From: Nitrincola tibetensis
Lineage (GTDB): Bacteria > Pseudomonadota > Gammaproteobacteria > Pseudomonadales > Balneatricaceae
Direction of reading: 5' to 3'
Length of the DNA stretch: 64,000 nt
Assembly: GCF_003284585.1 (NCBI RefSeq)
Contig: NZ_QKRX01000007.1
Coordinates: forward strand, 62,001-126,000
Made by a program: the position numbers and the translations under genes. Below, in pieces: positions 28,671 through 37,163 of the stretch; the first letter of the stretch is position 1, and every line of letters begins with the position of its first letter. The notes beneath the pieces are model-generated. The model saw only the letters and a program-made list of their open reading frames with translations, had not been told where the DNA came from and ran no database searches.

Positions 28671-29066
28671 ATGTCTGATTTTATTAAAAACCTGACGCGT
28701 AAAAATTCTCTAAGAAAACAATGTCAAGAGTTGTCTTTGATCGAGATTGAAAAGGTTTTAGGGGACCTTAACGAAATTTATACTGAGCGCAAGGAAGATG
28801 AAGCTAAGCGCGAAGCTGAAGAAAAAGCACGTGTTGAAAAAATTGAACAAATTCGCATGGCAATGAAAGAAGCTGGCATTGATCTAAATGATCTGGCCGA
28901 GTTAGTAGAATCGACTCCACGTAAAAGTGTAAAAGCAAAATATGTCATTACCGACGACGAAGGTAAAGTGCATGAGTGGTCTGGTCGTGGTCGTACACCT
29001 GTTATATTTCAAGAATACATGGATACAAAAGGCATCTCTAAAGAAAAACTTCCAACTGTTGATTAA
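28671..29066 (+). CDS. H-NS family nucleoid-structuring protein
   Basis: This 131-residue protein has the H-NS layout. The N-terminal 75 residues form a charged coiled-coil oligomerisation region (KEDEAKREAEEKARVEKIEQ). The C-terminal DNA-binding domain reads YVITDDEGKVHEWSGRGRTP, which contains the AT-hook-like W-S/T-G-R-G-R-T-P minor-groove motif. H-NS proteins bridge AT-rich DNA and silence transferred genes. It stands between yciO and rluB, where many related bacteria have scpA-scpB. It has its own AT-rich promoter region and an AGGAAA ribosome site. Confidence 0.9.
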   Translation: MSDFIKNLTRKNSLRKQCQELSLIEIEKVLGDLNEIYTERKEDEAKREAEEKARVEKIEQIRMAMKEAGIDLNDLAELVESTPRKSVKAKYVITDDEGKVHEWSGRGRTPVIFQEYMDTKGISKEKLPTVD

Positions 29067-29099
29067 TAATCAAATAGTTGAGCAATTAAGGTAGCGTCA

Positions 29100-30011
29100 G
29101 TGGAAAACGAAAAGTTACAAAAAGTATTGGCGCGCTCCGGTTTTGGCTCACGTCGTGAGATGGAGCGTTGGATAGAAGAAAAAAGGCTTACAATTAACGA
29201 TGCGCTTGCCACACAGGGTGATCGTGTAGGGCCTTCAGATAAAGTGACCCTTGATGGTCGTAAAATCGACTTGGTGTTCTCAGGTCACGTTCCGCGTCGT
29301 GTATTGATTTATAATAAGCCACTAGGTGAGGTGTGTACACGCCATGATCCTGAAGGGCGCCCCACAGTATTTGATTCTTTGCCTCCGCTTAAGCAAGGGC
29401 GCTGGATTGTGGTGGGTCGTCTAGATATCAACACCACAGGTTTGCTGATTTTTACAACGGATGGAGAGTTGGCAAATCTGTTGATGCATCCATCTGCTCA
29501 GATTGATCGTGAGTATGCGGCGCGTGTCTTAGGCGAAGTCAATGATGAAATGCTTGAGCGCTTAAAACAGGGTGTGTTGTTAGAAGACGGCATGGCTAAG
29601 TTCACTGACGTTCGCTTCTTCGATGGGGAAGGGGCGAATAAGTGGTTTCACTGTGTGCTGATGGAAGGGCGAAATCGCGAAGTTCGCCGTCTGTGGGAAT
29701 CACAAGGTATACAGGTTAACCGCTTGAAGCGAGTTAGGTTTGGTCCTGTTTTTCTTCCTAGCGAAGTAAAAGTTGGGACTTGGCGAGAGCTCAGTCAAAA
29801 AGAGTGCAATATGCTTGCGGCTGAGGTTAATCTTGACGTTGATCGAGTTAAATTCGTGCGCACACCTGCTCAGAAAGATGAGGATGTGCGTCGATATAAA
29901 AATCAAAAAGTCAGACAGGTTGCCAAGGGCGGTGACCAGAATCGACCACAGAAGGCCGAGAAGCCGAAGAAACGACCTAGATCTGTTGGCAAACGAGGAG
30001 CAGGGCGTTAG
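29100..30011 (+). CDS. rluB: 23S rRNA pseudouridine(2605) synthase
   Basis: RluB isomerises uridine 2605 of 23S rRNA. The 303-residue protein starts with GTG and has an N-terminal S4-like RNA-binding domain (LQKVLARSGFGSRREMERWI). The catalytic domain has its nucleophilic aspartate in GRLDINTTGLLIFTTDG and the later EGRNREVRRLWE. A Lys/Arg-rich, disordered tail of about 50 residues ends in RSVGKRGAGR and probably helps bind RNA. It is 33 bp after the H-NS-like gene and convergent with yciK. Confidence 0.95.
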   Translation: MENEKLQKVLARSGFGSRREMERWIEEKRLTINDALATQGDRVGPSDKVTLDGRKIDLVFSGHVPRRVLIYNKPLGEVCTRHDPEGRPTVFDSLPPLKQGRWIVVGRLDINTTGLLIFTTDGELANLLMHPSAQIDREYAARVLGEVNDEMLERLKQGVLLEDGMAKFTDVRFFDGEGANKWFHCVLMEGRNREVRRLWESQGIQVNRLKRVRFGPVFLPSEVKVGTWRELSQKECNMLAAEVNLDVDRVKFVRTPAQKDEDVRRYKNQKVRQVAKGGDQNRPQKAEKPKKRPRSVGKRGAGR

Positions 30012-30031
30012 TTTTAGGCCTTAGCTTTTGG

Positions 30032-30059
30032 TGCACAAGGATTGGATTATCCTTGTGCA
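30032..30059. terminator. Hairpin at the rluB/yciK convergence
   Basis: A perfect 11-bp stem TGCACAAGGAT/ATCCTTGTGCA with a 6-base loop contains the stop codon and last codons of yciK in its loop and arm. No T tract follows, so it is a terminator or mRNA 3'-end stabiliser shared by both genes. Confidence 0.5.
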
Positions 30060-30793
30060 TCCATTGATTGACCATTAACGTTTTTGCTGTCAGGGCCCAT
30101 CAAGTATAAATAGAGCGGCATAATCTCAGCGGGAGTTGGATTGTTTTCCGGCGATTCTGCGGGGTATGCATAGGCTCTCATCTGAGTTCGGGTTGCGCCG
30201 GGATTGATCGCATTGACTCGGATATTGTCTACGTTATCTAATTCATCAGCCAGCACTTGCATCATCCCTTCTGTGGCGAATTTCGAAACCGCATATGCTC
30301 CCCAGTAAGCCTTACCTTTGCGACCAACGCTAGACGTTGTGAAGATGATTGATGCGTCTTCAGACGCTTGAAGCAGAGGCATAAGTGTCTGTGTGAGCAT
30401 GAAAGGTGCGTTGACGTTGACCTGCATGACTTGCTGCCAAATGATCGGGTCGTAATTGTCTATGGGTGTTCTTACACCGAGTATTGAGGCGTTGTGAAGA
30501 ATGCCATCAATTCTTCCAAACTCTTGATGTAGCGTGTTGCAAAGCTCTATATAGTCGTGCTCCGTGGCTACGTCTAGATTCAACGGTACGATTGCGGCTT
30601 GTGGGTATCCCGCCGCTTCCAGTTCGTCGTAGAGCTTTTCAAGCTTTTCTTGTGTTTTTCCTAGAAGAATAACGGTAGCGCCGTGGGCAGCATATTGGCG
30701 AGCAGCTTCTTTGCCAATGCCATCTCCAGCACCCGTAACCAGTATGATTCGATCTTTCAGTAAGTCTGCGGGAGCGTTGTAATTAAAAATCAT
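30047..30793 (-). CDS. yciK: YciK family SDR oxidoreductase
   Basis: This 248-residue short-chain dehydrogenase/reductase has the Rossmann glycine motif VTGAGDGIGKEAA near residues 19-31, HNASILG in the NAG position, and the catalytic YxxxK as YAVSKFA. The C-terminal NVNGQSMDAQG is typical of the YciK subgroup. NADP use is suggested by the family and not proven here. The substrate is unknown. It is last in a run ubiG-mupP-yciK, the order also seen in Pseudomonas aeruginosa. Confidence 0.92.
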   Translation of the reverse strand: MIFNYNAPADLLKDRIILVTGAGDGIGKEAARQYAAHGATVILLGKTQEKLEKLYDELEAAGYPQAAIVPLNLDVATEHDYIELCNTLHQEFGRIDGILHNASILGVRTPIDNYDPIIWQQVMQVNVNAPFMLTQTLMPLLQASEDASIIFTTSSVGRKGKAYWGAYAVSKFATEGMMQVLADELDNVDNIRVNAINPGATRTQMRAYAYPAESPENNPTPAEIMPLYLYLMGPDSKNVNGQSMDAQG

Positions 30794-30862
30794 GTTATGA
30801 CTTCCAGCTTTATATTCAGTAAGTGTTCTTTCGCATACAGTAATAGAGATAGTGTAAATGAT

Positions 30863-31528
30863 TTACATAGATTGTAGCAGTGATAAGAGTTCTGTGGCGT
30901 GGTCAACTTTGAAGTGGCTTGACCAGTCGTCAATTGACTCGTTAATCGCTAAGTAACCGAAACCTGCCGCGACGGTCGTCATGCCTGCTGCATGCCCTGC
31001 TTGTATATCACGGATATGATCGCCAACGTACAGTGTTTTCTGAGGGGCGATATTCATTTGTTGGCATGCCAGTAACAGCCCTTCTGGAGATGGTTTGCTG
31101 GCACTGACATCTTCAGGGCATATAATAGAAGAGCAGCGTTGATTTAAATGGAGTTGTTGCAAAATTTTATGGGTGAAGCGGGATGGTTTGTTTGTGACAA
31201 CTCCCCAAAGAATCTTTTCTTGATCAAGCCATTCAAGTAATTCATTAAAGCCATCGAATAATCTAGAGTGTAAAGCAGGTTGTTTTTCATACTCTGTTAA
31301 TAGTTGGACGAGTAAGTCATCAAAGTCAGGGTGCTCAGGTTCTATTTGAAACGCAGTTTGAATGACCGCTTTACCCCCATTTGAAACTGAGCGGCGTAGG
31401 GTTTCATAATCAAGTGTAGATGAAACATTGCGCTCTTTTCTCATGTTAGTGACTAAGTGGTAAAAATCTGGAGCGCTGTCCACCAGCGTGCCATCTAAAT
31501 CAAACAAAACTGCATTGAAAGATCTCAT
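30863..31528 (-). CDS. mupP: N-acetylmuramic acid 6-phosphate phosphatase / HAD phosphatase
   Basis: This HAD-superfamily phosphatase of 221 residues has motif I in [14 protein letters not shown], motif II in VVTNKPSRF, the conserved lysine in SKPSPEGLL and motif IV in [11 protein letters not shown]. The sequence alone fits Gph-type phosphoglycolate phosphatases as well. Position between ubiG and yciK is the place of Pseudomonas MupP, which removes phosphate from MurNAc-6-P in cell-wall recycling, and I prefer that. It overlaps ubiG by four bases. A phosphoglycolate role would also make sense given the glc genes in this window. Confidence 0.8.
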   Translation of the reverse strand: MRSFNAVLFDLDGTLVDSAPDFYHLVTNMRKERNVSSTLDYETLRRSVSNGGKAVIQTAFQIEPEHPDFDDLLVQLLTEYEKQPALHSRLFDGFNELLEWLDQEKILWGVVTNKPSRFTHKILQQLHLNQRCSSIICPEDVSASKPSPEGLLLACQQMNIAPQKTLYVGDHIRDIQAGHAAGMTTVAAGFGYLAINESIDDWSSHFKVDHATELLSLLQSM

Positions 31529-32247
31529 GATTGCTCCGCTTTTTGTGTGGCCATCATGTAGTTTACGTCAACATCCTTCGGTTCAAGTCGATATTTTTGT
31601 GTGAGTGGGTTGTAAACCAGTCCTGTCATTTCAATCACGCGGAGCTGGTTGTTTCGTACCCATTGAGCAAGTTCGGAAGGCTTAATGAATTTTGAAAACT
31701 CATGTGTGCCAGCGGGAACGAGTTTCAGGAGCCTCTCAGCGGCGAGAATGGCGAAAGCGTAGCTTTTGGGATTGCGGTTGAGTGTGGACAGAAACAAATG
31801 ACCACCGGGTTTAACCATGCGTGCGCAGGCTTGAATGACCGATGCTGGGTCGGGAACGTGCTCAATCATTTCCATGCAGGTCACGATATCAAATTGCTCT
31901 GCATGGCTCTCAGCCATTTCTTCCGCTGTAATCTTTTGATAGCTCACTTTAACGCCACTTTCGAGGCCATGAAGTTTTGCCACCTTAAGCGGAGCCTCTC
32001 CCATGTCAATTCCAGTCACCTGGGCGCCACGTCTTGCCATCGCTTCAGATAAAATGCCACCGCCACAACCCACATCAAGTACTTTTTTTCCAGAAAGCTG
32101 GCCGATGCGATCAATAAAGCCAACCCGCAGAGGGTTGATGTCATGTAAAGGCTTAAATTCGCTATTTTTGTCCCACCAGCGGCTTGCCAGTTCTTCAAAT
32201 TTAGCGATCTCAGCGGGGTCAATGTTGAGTGAACGGGTGTTGCTCAT
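31525..32247 (-). CDS. ubiG: Ubiquinone biosynthesis O-methyltransferase
   Basis: UbiG carries out both O-methylations of ubiquinone synthesis. The 240 residues match the family. The start region [19 protein letters not shown] is characteristic, the SAM site is [17 protein letters not shown], and the downstream block is [12 protein letters not shown]. The C-terminal part has [18 protein letters not shown], which includes membrane-contacting residues in E. coli UbiG. It is the first gene of the ubiG-mupP-yciK run and divergent from gyrA. Confidence 0.97.
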   Translation of the reverse strand: MSNTRSLNIDPAEIAKFEELASRWWDKNSEFKPLHDINPLRVGFIDRIGQLSGKKVLDVGCGGGILSEAMARRGAQVTGIDMGEAPLKVAKLHGLESGVKVSYQKITAEEMAESHAEQFDIVTCMEMIEHVPDPASVIQACARMVKPGGHLFLSTLNRNPKSYAFAILAAERLLKLVPAGTHEFSKFIKPSELAQWVRNNQLRVIEMTGLVYNPLTQKYRLEPKDVDVNYMMATQKAEQS

Positions 32248-32320
32248 GAGAACTCTCTTTTAAATACTGAATTTAACCTAATTCTAACACTCATAGCAGA
32301 GGTGAGTCAGCGTGTGTTTA

Positions 32321-32329
32321 TGGTACAAT
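32321..32329 (+). promoter_or_regulatory. Candidate extended -10 promoter of gyrA
   Basis: TG-G-TACAAT (32321-32329) is an extended -10 element 65 bp before the gyrA start, with no convincing -35. A perfect 14-bp palindrome ACCGTAATTACGGT (32346-32359) lies just downstream in the predicted leader. Confidence 0.45.
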
Positions 32330-32393
32330 ACCGCGTTGATGAATTACCGTAATTACGGTGTGTAAGCATACCGAATCAAGGAACACTGAGCGA

Positions 32394-35087
32394 ATGGGTG
32401 ATCTAGCTAAAGAAGTCCTGCCAGTCAATATCGAAGATGAGCTCAAGCAGTCTTATCTCGACTATGCCATGAGCGTGATCGTAGGGCGTGCCCTACCTGA
32501 TGTACGAGATGGCTTAAAGCCTGTTCATCGTCGTGTATTGTTTGCGATGAACGAGCTGGGCAATGATTGGAATAAACCTTATAAAAAATCAGCCCGTGTG
32601 GTGGGTGACGTCATAGGTAAATACCATCCACATGGGGACAGTGCTGTCTACGATACCATTGTTCGTATGGCGCAAACCTTTTCGATGCGAGCAACGCTGG
32701 TTGATGGACAAGGTAACTTTGGATCCGTTGATGGTGATAGCGCGGCGGCAATGCGTTATACCGAAATTCGAATGGCTAAGATATCGCATGAACTCTTAGC
32801 GGATCTTGATAAAGAAACCGTCGACTTTGTGGACAACTACGATGGCACGGAGCGTATCCCTGCTGTTTTGCCAACACGAGTACCTAATCTCTTAGTGAAT
32901 GGCTCGTCAGGTATTGCCGTGGGGATGGCAACGAATATTCCTCCCCATAACTTGTCGGAAGTGGTTAAAGCCTGTTTGGCGTTGATTGATAATCCTGAGC
33001 TAACCGTCGATGAGCTAATGGAATATATTCCAGGTCCTGACTTCCCGACGGGCGGCATCATCAATGGGCGCGCGGGTATCTTGCAAGCCTATCGTACTGG
33101 CCGCGGACGAATTTATGTCCGGGCACGTCACCATGTTGAAGACAATCCTCGTAATGGTCGTCCCATGCTGGTTATTACGGAGATACCGTATCAGCTGAAT
33201 AAAGCTCGGACGATTGAAAAAATTGCTGAGTTGGTGAAAGAGAAAAAAATTGAAGGCATTAGCGAGCTTCGCGACGAGTCTGATAAAGATGGAATGCGTA
33301 TCGCCATCGAATTGCGTCGTGGTGAAATCGCAGAAGTTATTATCAATAATCTGTTTACTCAAACGCAGTTACAAAGTGTGTTTGGGATTAACATGGTTGC
33401 TCTGGTCGATGGCCAGCCGAGAACGCTGGATTTAAAGTCAATTCTTGAATGTTTCATTCTTCATCGCCGTGAAGTGGTGACACGTCGTTGCGTTTACGAA
33501 TTGCGAAAAGCACGTGAGCGTGCGCATGTCTTAGAAGGTTTGGCAATCGCACTTGCCAATATTGACCCCGTTATTCAACTGATCAAACAGTCTCCGTCTC
33601 CAGCCGAAGCACGTGAACGACTGATTGCCATGCCATGGTTGCCGGGTAACGTTCTCGATATGTTAGAGCGTGCTGGTGAAAATGCCTGCCGCCCTGATGA
33701 CTTAGCGCCTGAGTTTGGCATGCGTGATGGGCAATATTATTTATCGCCCGTTCAGGCTCAAGCCATTCTTGATCTGCGTCTGCATCGTTTAACTGGCTTA
33801 GAACACGAAAAGCTAATCGCTGAATATCAAGGTTTAGTTGATAAAATCACCGAACTTCTACATATTTTGGGTTCTCGTGAGCGGTTGATGGAGATTATTC
33901 GAGAAGAACTTGAAGCCATCGAAAGTGAGTACTCGGATCCACGTCGTACCGAAATCATGGCATCTCAACAGGATTTGACGCATGCTGATTTGATTACGGA
34001 AGAAGACATGGTCTTGACTGTGTCTCATAACGGTTATGCGAAAACTCAGCCTATCACAGATTATCAATCTCAGCGTCGTGGTGGTAAGGGTAAATCGGCA
34101 ACTGCGATGAAGGATGAGGATTTCATAGAGCATCTTCTAATTGCTAATACACACGATACTGTGTTGTGTTTCACTACTCGAGGCAAGGTGTACTGGCTCA
34201 AAGTGTATGAAATTCCACCGGCAAGTCGTGCATCTCGTGGTCGACCGATTATTAACATTCTTCCATTAGAGGAAGATGAGTGCATTACAACCATTTTGCC
34301 TGTGAAAGAATTTGATGAAAATCGATTCATTTTCATGGCAACAGCGATGGGCACAGTTAAGAAAACGCCTCTGCAAAGTTTTGCGCGTCCAAGAAGCACT
34401 GGATTAATTGCTCTGGATACGGTTGATGGTGATCGCTTAATCGGAGCGTCGATTACCAATGGCAATGACGATGTCATGCTGGTAACGAGTGCAGGTAAAG
34501 CGGTTCGTTTTAATGAGCAAGATGTTCGTCCAATGGGTCGAACTGCACGTGGCGTTCGTGGCGTAAAAATGCATGACGATACAAGGGTTATCTCTCTTAT
34601 AATCCCGCAAGAAGGGGGGAATATCCTTACGGCTTCGGAAAAAGGCTACGGTAAGCAAACGGCTGTTGAGGATTTCCCACTGCGTGGACGCGGCGGTCAG
34701 GGTGTTATCGCGATGCAATGTACGGAGCGTAACGGAGCTTTAGCAGGCGCTGTTCAAGTGTTTGCTGGTGATGGCATCATGCTAATCAGTGATAAAGGAA
34801 CACTGGTACGTACTCGCACAGATGAAATTTCGGTGCTAGGACGCAATACACAAGGTGTTATGTTAATACGTTTATCTGACGAAGAAAAACTCGTGGGTAT
34901 TGCTCGGATAGAAGAGCCAGAGGATGTGCAAACGGATTCTGATACACTTGCCACTGTTTCGGATGATGACGTCCATACTGATTCCGATGTGTCCGATGTG
35001 TCCGATGTGTCCGATGTGTCCGATGTGTCCGATGTGTCCGATGTGTCCGATGATCAAGATGTTTCAGATGATCAAGATGTAGAGTAA
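32394..35087 (+). CDS. gyrA: DNA gyrase subunit A
   Basis: GyrA is the DNA-cleaving subunit of gyrase. I set the start at ATG 32394 ([14 protein letters not shown]), giving 897 residues. The active-site tyrosine is Y122 in [10 protein letters not shown]. Ser83 and Asp87, the main quinolone-resistance positions, are wild type. The GyrA box is QRRGGKG in the beta-pinwheel C-terminal domain. The acidic C-terminal tail, which in E. coli controls DNA wrapping, is unusual: it contains seven consecutive Asp-Val-Ser triplets encoded by a perfect 9-bp repeat, and then two Asp-Asp-Gln groups. Confidence 0.97.
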   Translation: MGDLAKEVLPVNIEDELKQSYLDYAMSVIVGRALPDVRDGLKPVHRRVLFAMNELGNDWNKPYKKSARVVGDVIGKYHPHGDSAVYDTIVRMAQTFSMRATLVDGQGNFGSVDGDSAAAMRYTEIRMAKISHELLADLDKETVDFVDNYDGTERIPAVLPTRVPNLLVNGSSGIAVGMATNIPPHNLSEVVKACLALIDNPELTVDELMEYIPGPDFPTGGIINGRAGILQAYRTGRGRIYVRARHHVEDNPRNGRPMLVITEIPYQLNKARTIEKIAELVKEKKIEGISELRDESDKDGMRIAIELRRGEIAEVIINNLFTQTQLQSVFGINMVALVDGQPRTLDLKSILECFILHRREVVTRRCVYELRKARERAHVLEGLAIALANIDPVIQLIKQSPSPAEARERLIAMPWLPGNVLDMLERAGENACRPDDLAPEFGMRDGQYYLSPVQAQAILDLRLHRLTGLEHEKLIAEYQGLVDKITELLHILGSRERLMEIIREELEAIESEYSDPRRTEIMASQQDLTHADLITEEDMVLTVSHNGYAKTQPITDYQSQRRGGKGKSATAMKDEDFIEHLLIANTHDTVLCFTTRGKVYWLKVYEIPPASRASRGRPIINILPLEEDECITTILPVKEFDENRFIFMATAMGTVKKTPLQSFARPRSTGLIALDTVDGDRLIGASITNGNDDVMLVTSAGKAVRFNEQDVRPMGRTARGVRGVKMHDDTRVISLIIPQEGGNILTASEKGYGKQTAVEDFPLRGRGGQGVIAMQCTERNGALAGAVQVFAGDGIMLISDKGTLVRTRTDEISVLGRNTQGVMLIRLSDEEKLVGIARIEEPEDVQTDSDTLATVSDDDVHTDSDVSDVSDVSDVSDVSDVSDVSDDQDVSDDQDVE
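34986..35048 (+). repeat. 7 x 9-bp tandem repeat in the gyrA tail
   Basis: Seven perfect copies of GATGTGTCC encode (Asp-Val-Ser)7 in the acidic tail of GyrA. The unit length is a multiple of three, so copy-number change would lengthen or shorten the tail without a frameshift. Confidence 0.95.
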
Positions 35088-35105
35088 TAGGCTTACTTTA
35101 ACCCT

Positions 35106-35132
35106 TTCAAGGCAGCCGTTCGCTGCCTTGAA
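35106..35132 (+). terminator. Hairpin between gyrA and serC
   Basis: A perfect 11-bp stem TTCAAGGCAGC/GCTGCCTTGAA with loop CGTTC lies 18 bp after the gyrA stop. Only a short T run follows, so termination may be partial and serC may be reached from gyrA. Confidence 0.65.
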
Positions 35133-35153
35133 TTTATAGACCGGAAATGAGTC

Positions 35154-36236
35154 ATGACGCGCAAGTATAATTTCAGTGCAGGACCCGCTGCGCTGCCTGA
35201 TGAAGTGCTCAAACAAGCTCAGGAAGAAATGTCGGATTGGCAGAGAAAAGGCTTGTCAATCATGGAAATGAGTCATCGTAGTGACGAGTTCGTGTCAGTG
35301 GCTGAGCAGGCTGAACAAGACCTGCGTGATCTGATGCAAATTCCAACGAATTACAAAGTCTTATTTTTGCAAGGTGGAGCAACGAGCCAGTTTGCCATGC
35401 TGCCGATGAATCTCTTGAGAGGGCATTCAGCAGCGGATTACATTAATACGGGTATCTGGTCTAAAAAAGCGATTGCTGAGGCGTCTCGTTATTGTGACGT
35501 TAACATTGTTGCAACGACTGAGTCAGATAAGTTTTGCAGTGCCCCTACTCAAGAAGACCTGGTTTTAAACCCGAATGCTGCTTATGTTCACTATACAAGT
35601 AATGAAACAATTGGTGGTGTTCAGTTTGATTATGTTCCCCAAACGGGTGACGTACCTTTAGTGGTTGATATGTCATCTGATATTCTGTCTCAGCCGATTG
35701 ATGTCAACCAGTTTGGATTGATTTATGCGGGCGCACAAAAAAATATTGGTCCTGCTGGCTTAACGGTTGTGATTGTGCGAGACAATCTCTTAGGGAATCC
35801 TTTAGCAGCAACGCCATCGATGTACGACTATAAAGTGCATGCCGAGGCAGGGTCTATGCACAATACGCCACCGACCTTTGCTTGGTATCTTGCGGGGTTA
35901 GTCTTTAAATGGTTGAAAGCTAAAGGTGGAGTTGAAACCCTTGCCGCAATTAACCTGCGAAAAGCGGCAAAGCTTTATGCCGCTATTGATCAAAGTGATT
36001 TTTATGGAAACCCTGTGGCGATTCGAAATCGTTCAATCATGAATGTTCCATTTACGCTTGCAGATGCGCGACTTGAAAACGCTTTTCTAAGCCAAGCGGA
36101 AGCGGCAGGCTTGGTGAACTTGCAAGGGCATCGCTCAGTCGGTGGTATGAGAGCAAGTTTGTATAATGCAGTCCCTGAAGCAGCAGTGGATGCACTGATT
36201 GAGTTTATGGTTCAATTTGAAAAAGAAAACGCATGA
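35154..36236 (+). CDS. serC: Phosphoserine aminotransferase
   Basis: SerC makes phosphoserine from 3-phosphohydroxypyruvate and also serves pyridoxal phosphate synthesis. The 360-residue protein has the family start NFSAGPAALP. Other blocks are FLQGGATSQFAM, YTSNETIGGVQF, and the PLP-binding lysine in YAGAQKNIGPAGL. C-terminal SVGGMRASLYNAVPE is the substrate-binding region. It leads the aromatic/serine supraoperon, 20 bp before pheA. The sequence is intact in every conserved block, in contrast to two of the next genes. Confidence 0.97.
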   Translation: MTRKYNFSAGPAALPDEVLKQAQEEMSDWQRKGLSIMEMSHRSDEFVSVAEQAEQDLRDLMQIPTNYKVLFLQGGATSQFAMLPMNLLRGHSAADYINTGIWSKKAIAEASRYCDVNIVATTESDKFCSAPTQEDLVLNPNAAYVHYTSNETIGGVQFDYVPQTGDVPLVVDMSSDILSQPIDVNQFGLIYAGAQKNIGPAGLTVVIVRDNLLGNPLAATPSMYDYKVHAEAGSMHNTPPTFAWYLAGLVFKWLKAKGGVETLAAINLRKAAKLYAAIDQSDFYGNPVAIRNRSIMNVPFTLADARLENAFLSQAEAAGLVNLQGHRSVGGMRASLYNAVPEAAVDALIEFMVQFEKENA

Positions 36237-36256
36237 GCGGTCAACAGGTGTAACCG

Positions 36257-37141
36257 ATGACAAAACCAAATACGCTTAACGAGCAAGAGCAAGCACTGCG
36301 TGTACTGCGAGATCAGATAGACGATATTGACTTGAATATTCAGCGCTTGATTAATCAGCGCGCTGAATGTGCAGGTAAGGTCGCAGACGTTAAACAGCGA
36401 TATGGTCAGTCAGCGTCTCCTGTTTTCTATCGCCCTGAACGTGAAGCTCAGGTGCTTAGGCGTGTGATGGAACGCAATACAGGGCCCCTTCCTGATCACG
36501 AAATGGCAAGGCTATTTCGAGAAATTATGTCATCGTGTTTGGCGCTAGAGCAGCCTGTCAAAGTTGCTTTTATGGGGCCGGAGAATAACTACACTGAGCA
36601 AGCGGTACGTAAACACTTTGGTTTATCGGCTCAGAGTGTTGCATTTGCAAGTTTAGAGCAAGTGTTTAAAGCGGTTATGGACGCCAGTTGTCATTATGCA
36701 GTATTGCCGATTGAGTCTCCACAAGAAGGTTTAGTGAGTCATACACTGGACCTCTTGGGGCAATACGATGTATTTATTTGTGGTGAGGTTGAGTTGCAAC
36801 TCGGAGGAGGGACATTGTCATCGACGCTCGATACGCGTTTTCTCGTTTTAGGTCGTCAACAAGTTGCACCCAGTGGATGTGATAAAACCTCAATCTTGAT
36901 TCGCTCAGAAGACGATCGCCCAGGAGCTCTTTATAGCTTGTTGGAGCCTTTTCGAAAGCGTGGTATTAGCCTTACCCGGTTAGAAACGCGCTCAAATATA
37001 GGTGCGCGTCCTGCATCATTGTTTTATATGGACTTTGAAGGGCATAGAGACGATGAGACTGTGGCCGAAGTCCTTTTAGAACTGCAGTCTACCCCTGTGA
37101 TACTTAAAATATTGGGCTCATACCCACAAGCGGTTCTTTAA
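36257..37141 (+). CDS. pheA: Chorismate mutase-ACT protein with internally deleted prephenate dehydratase domain (PheA)
   Basis: The 294-residue protein aligns with the P-protein (normally about 365 residues). The chorismate mutase domain (1-98) is complete: LRDQIDDIDLNIQRLINQR, FYRPEREAQVLRRVM, FREIMSSCLALEQ. The C-terminal ACT domain (about 208-294) keeps RPGALYSLLEPF and TRLETR. The prephenate dehydratase domain between them is cut down to about 100 residues. It ends its first lobe at CGEVELQL and resumes almost at once at LDTRFLVLG, losing about 75-80 residues. Remaining sites are altered too: the usual GPEGT is GPENN and the usual VPVENSTEG is LPIESPQEG. TRF is kept. Dehydratase activity is unlikely. 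The frame is intact. Confidence 0.9.
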   Translation: MTKPNTLNEQEQALRVLRDQIDDIDLNIQRLINQRAECAGKVADVKQRYGQSASPVFYRPEREAQVLRRVMERNTGPLPDHEMARLFREIMSSCLALEQPVKVAFMGPENNYTEQAVRKHFGLSAQSVAFASLEQVFKAVMDASCHYAVLPIESPQEGLVSHTLDLLGQYDVFICGEVELQLGGGTLSSTLDTRFLVLGRQQVAPSGCDKTSILIRSEDDRPGALYSLLEPFRKRGISLTRLETRSNIGARPASLFYMDFEGHRDDETVAEVLLELQSTPVILKILGSYPQAVL

Positions 37142-37163
37142 GGTAGAACCTAGAGGTGAACAG

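Noticed and set aside
34872-35057. Minus-strand frame coding for a (Gly-His-Ile)n protein
   Set aside because: It is the reverse reading of the 9-bp repeat in the gyrA tail, without ribosome site or supporting context.
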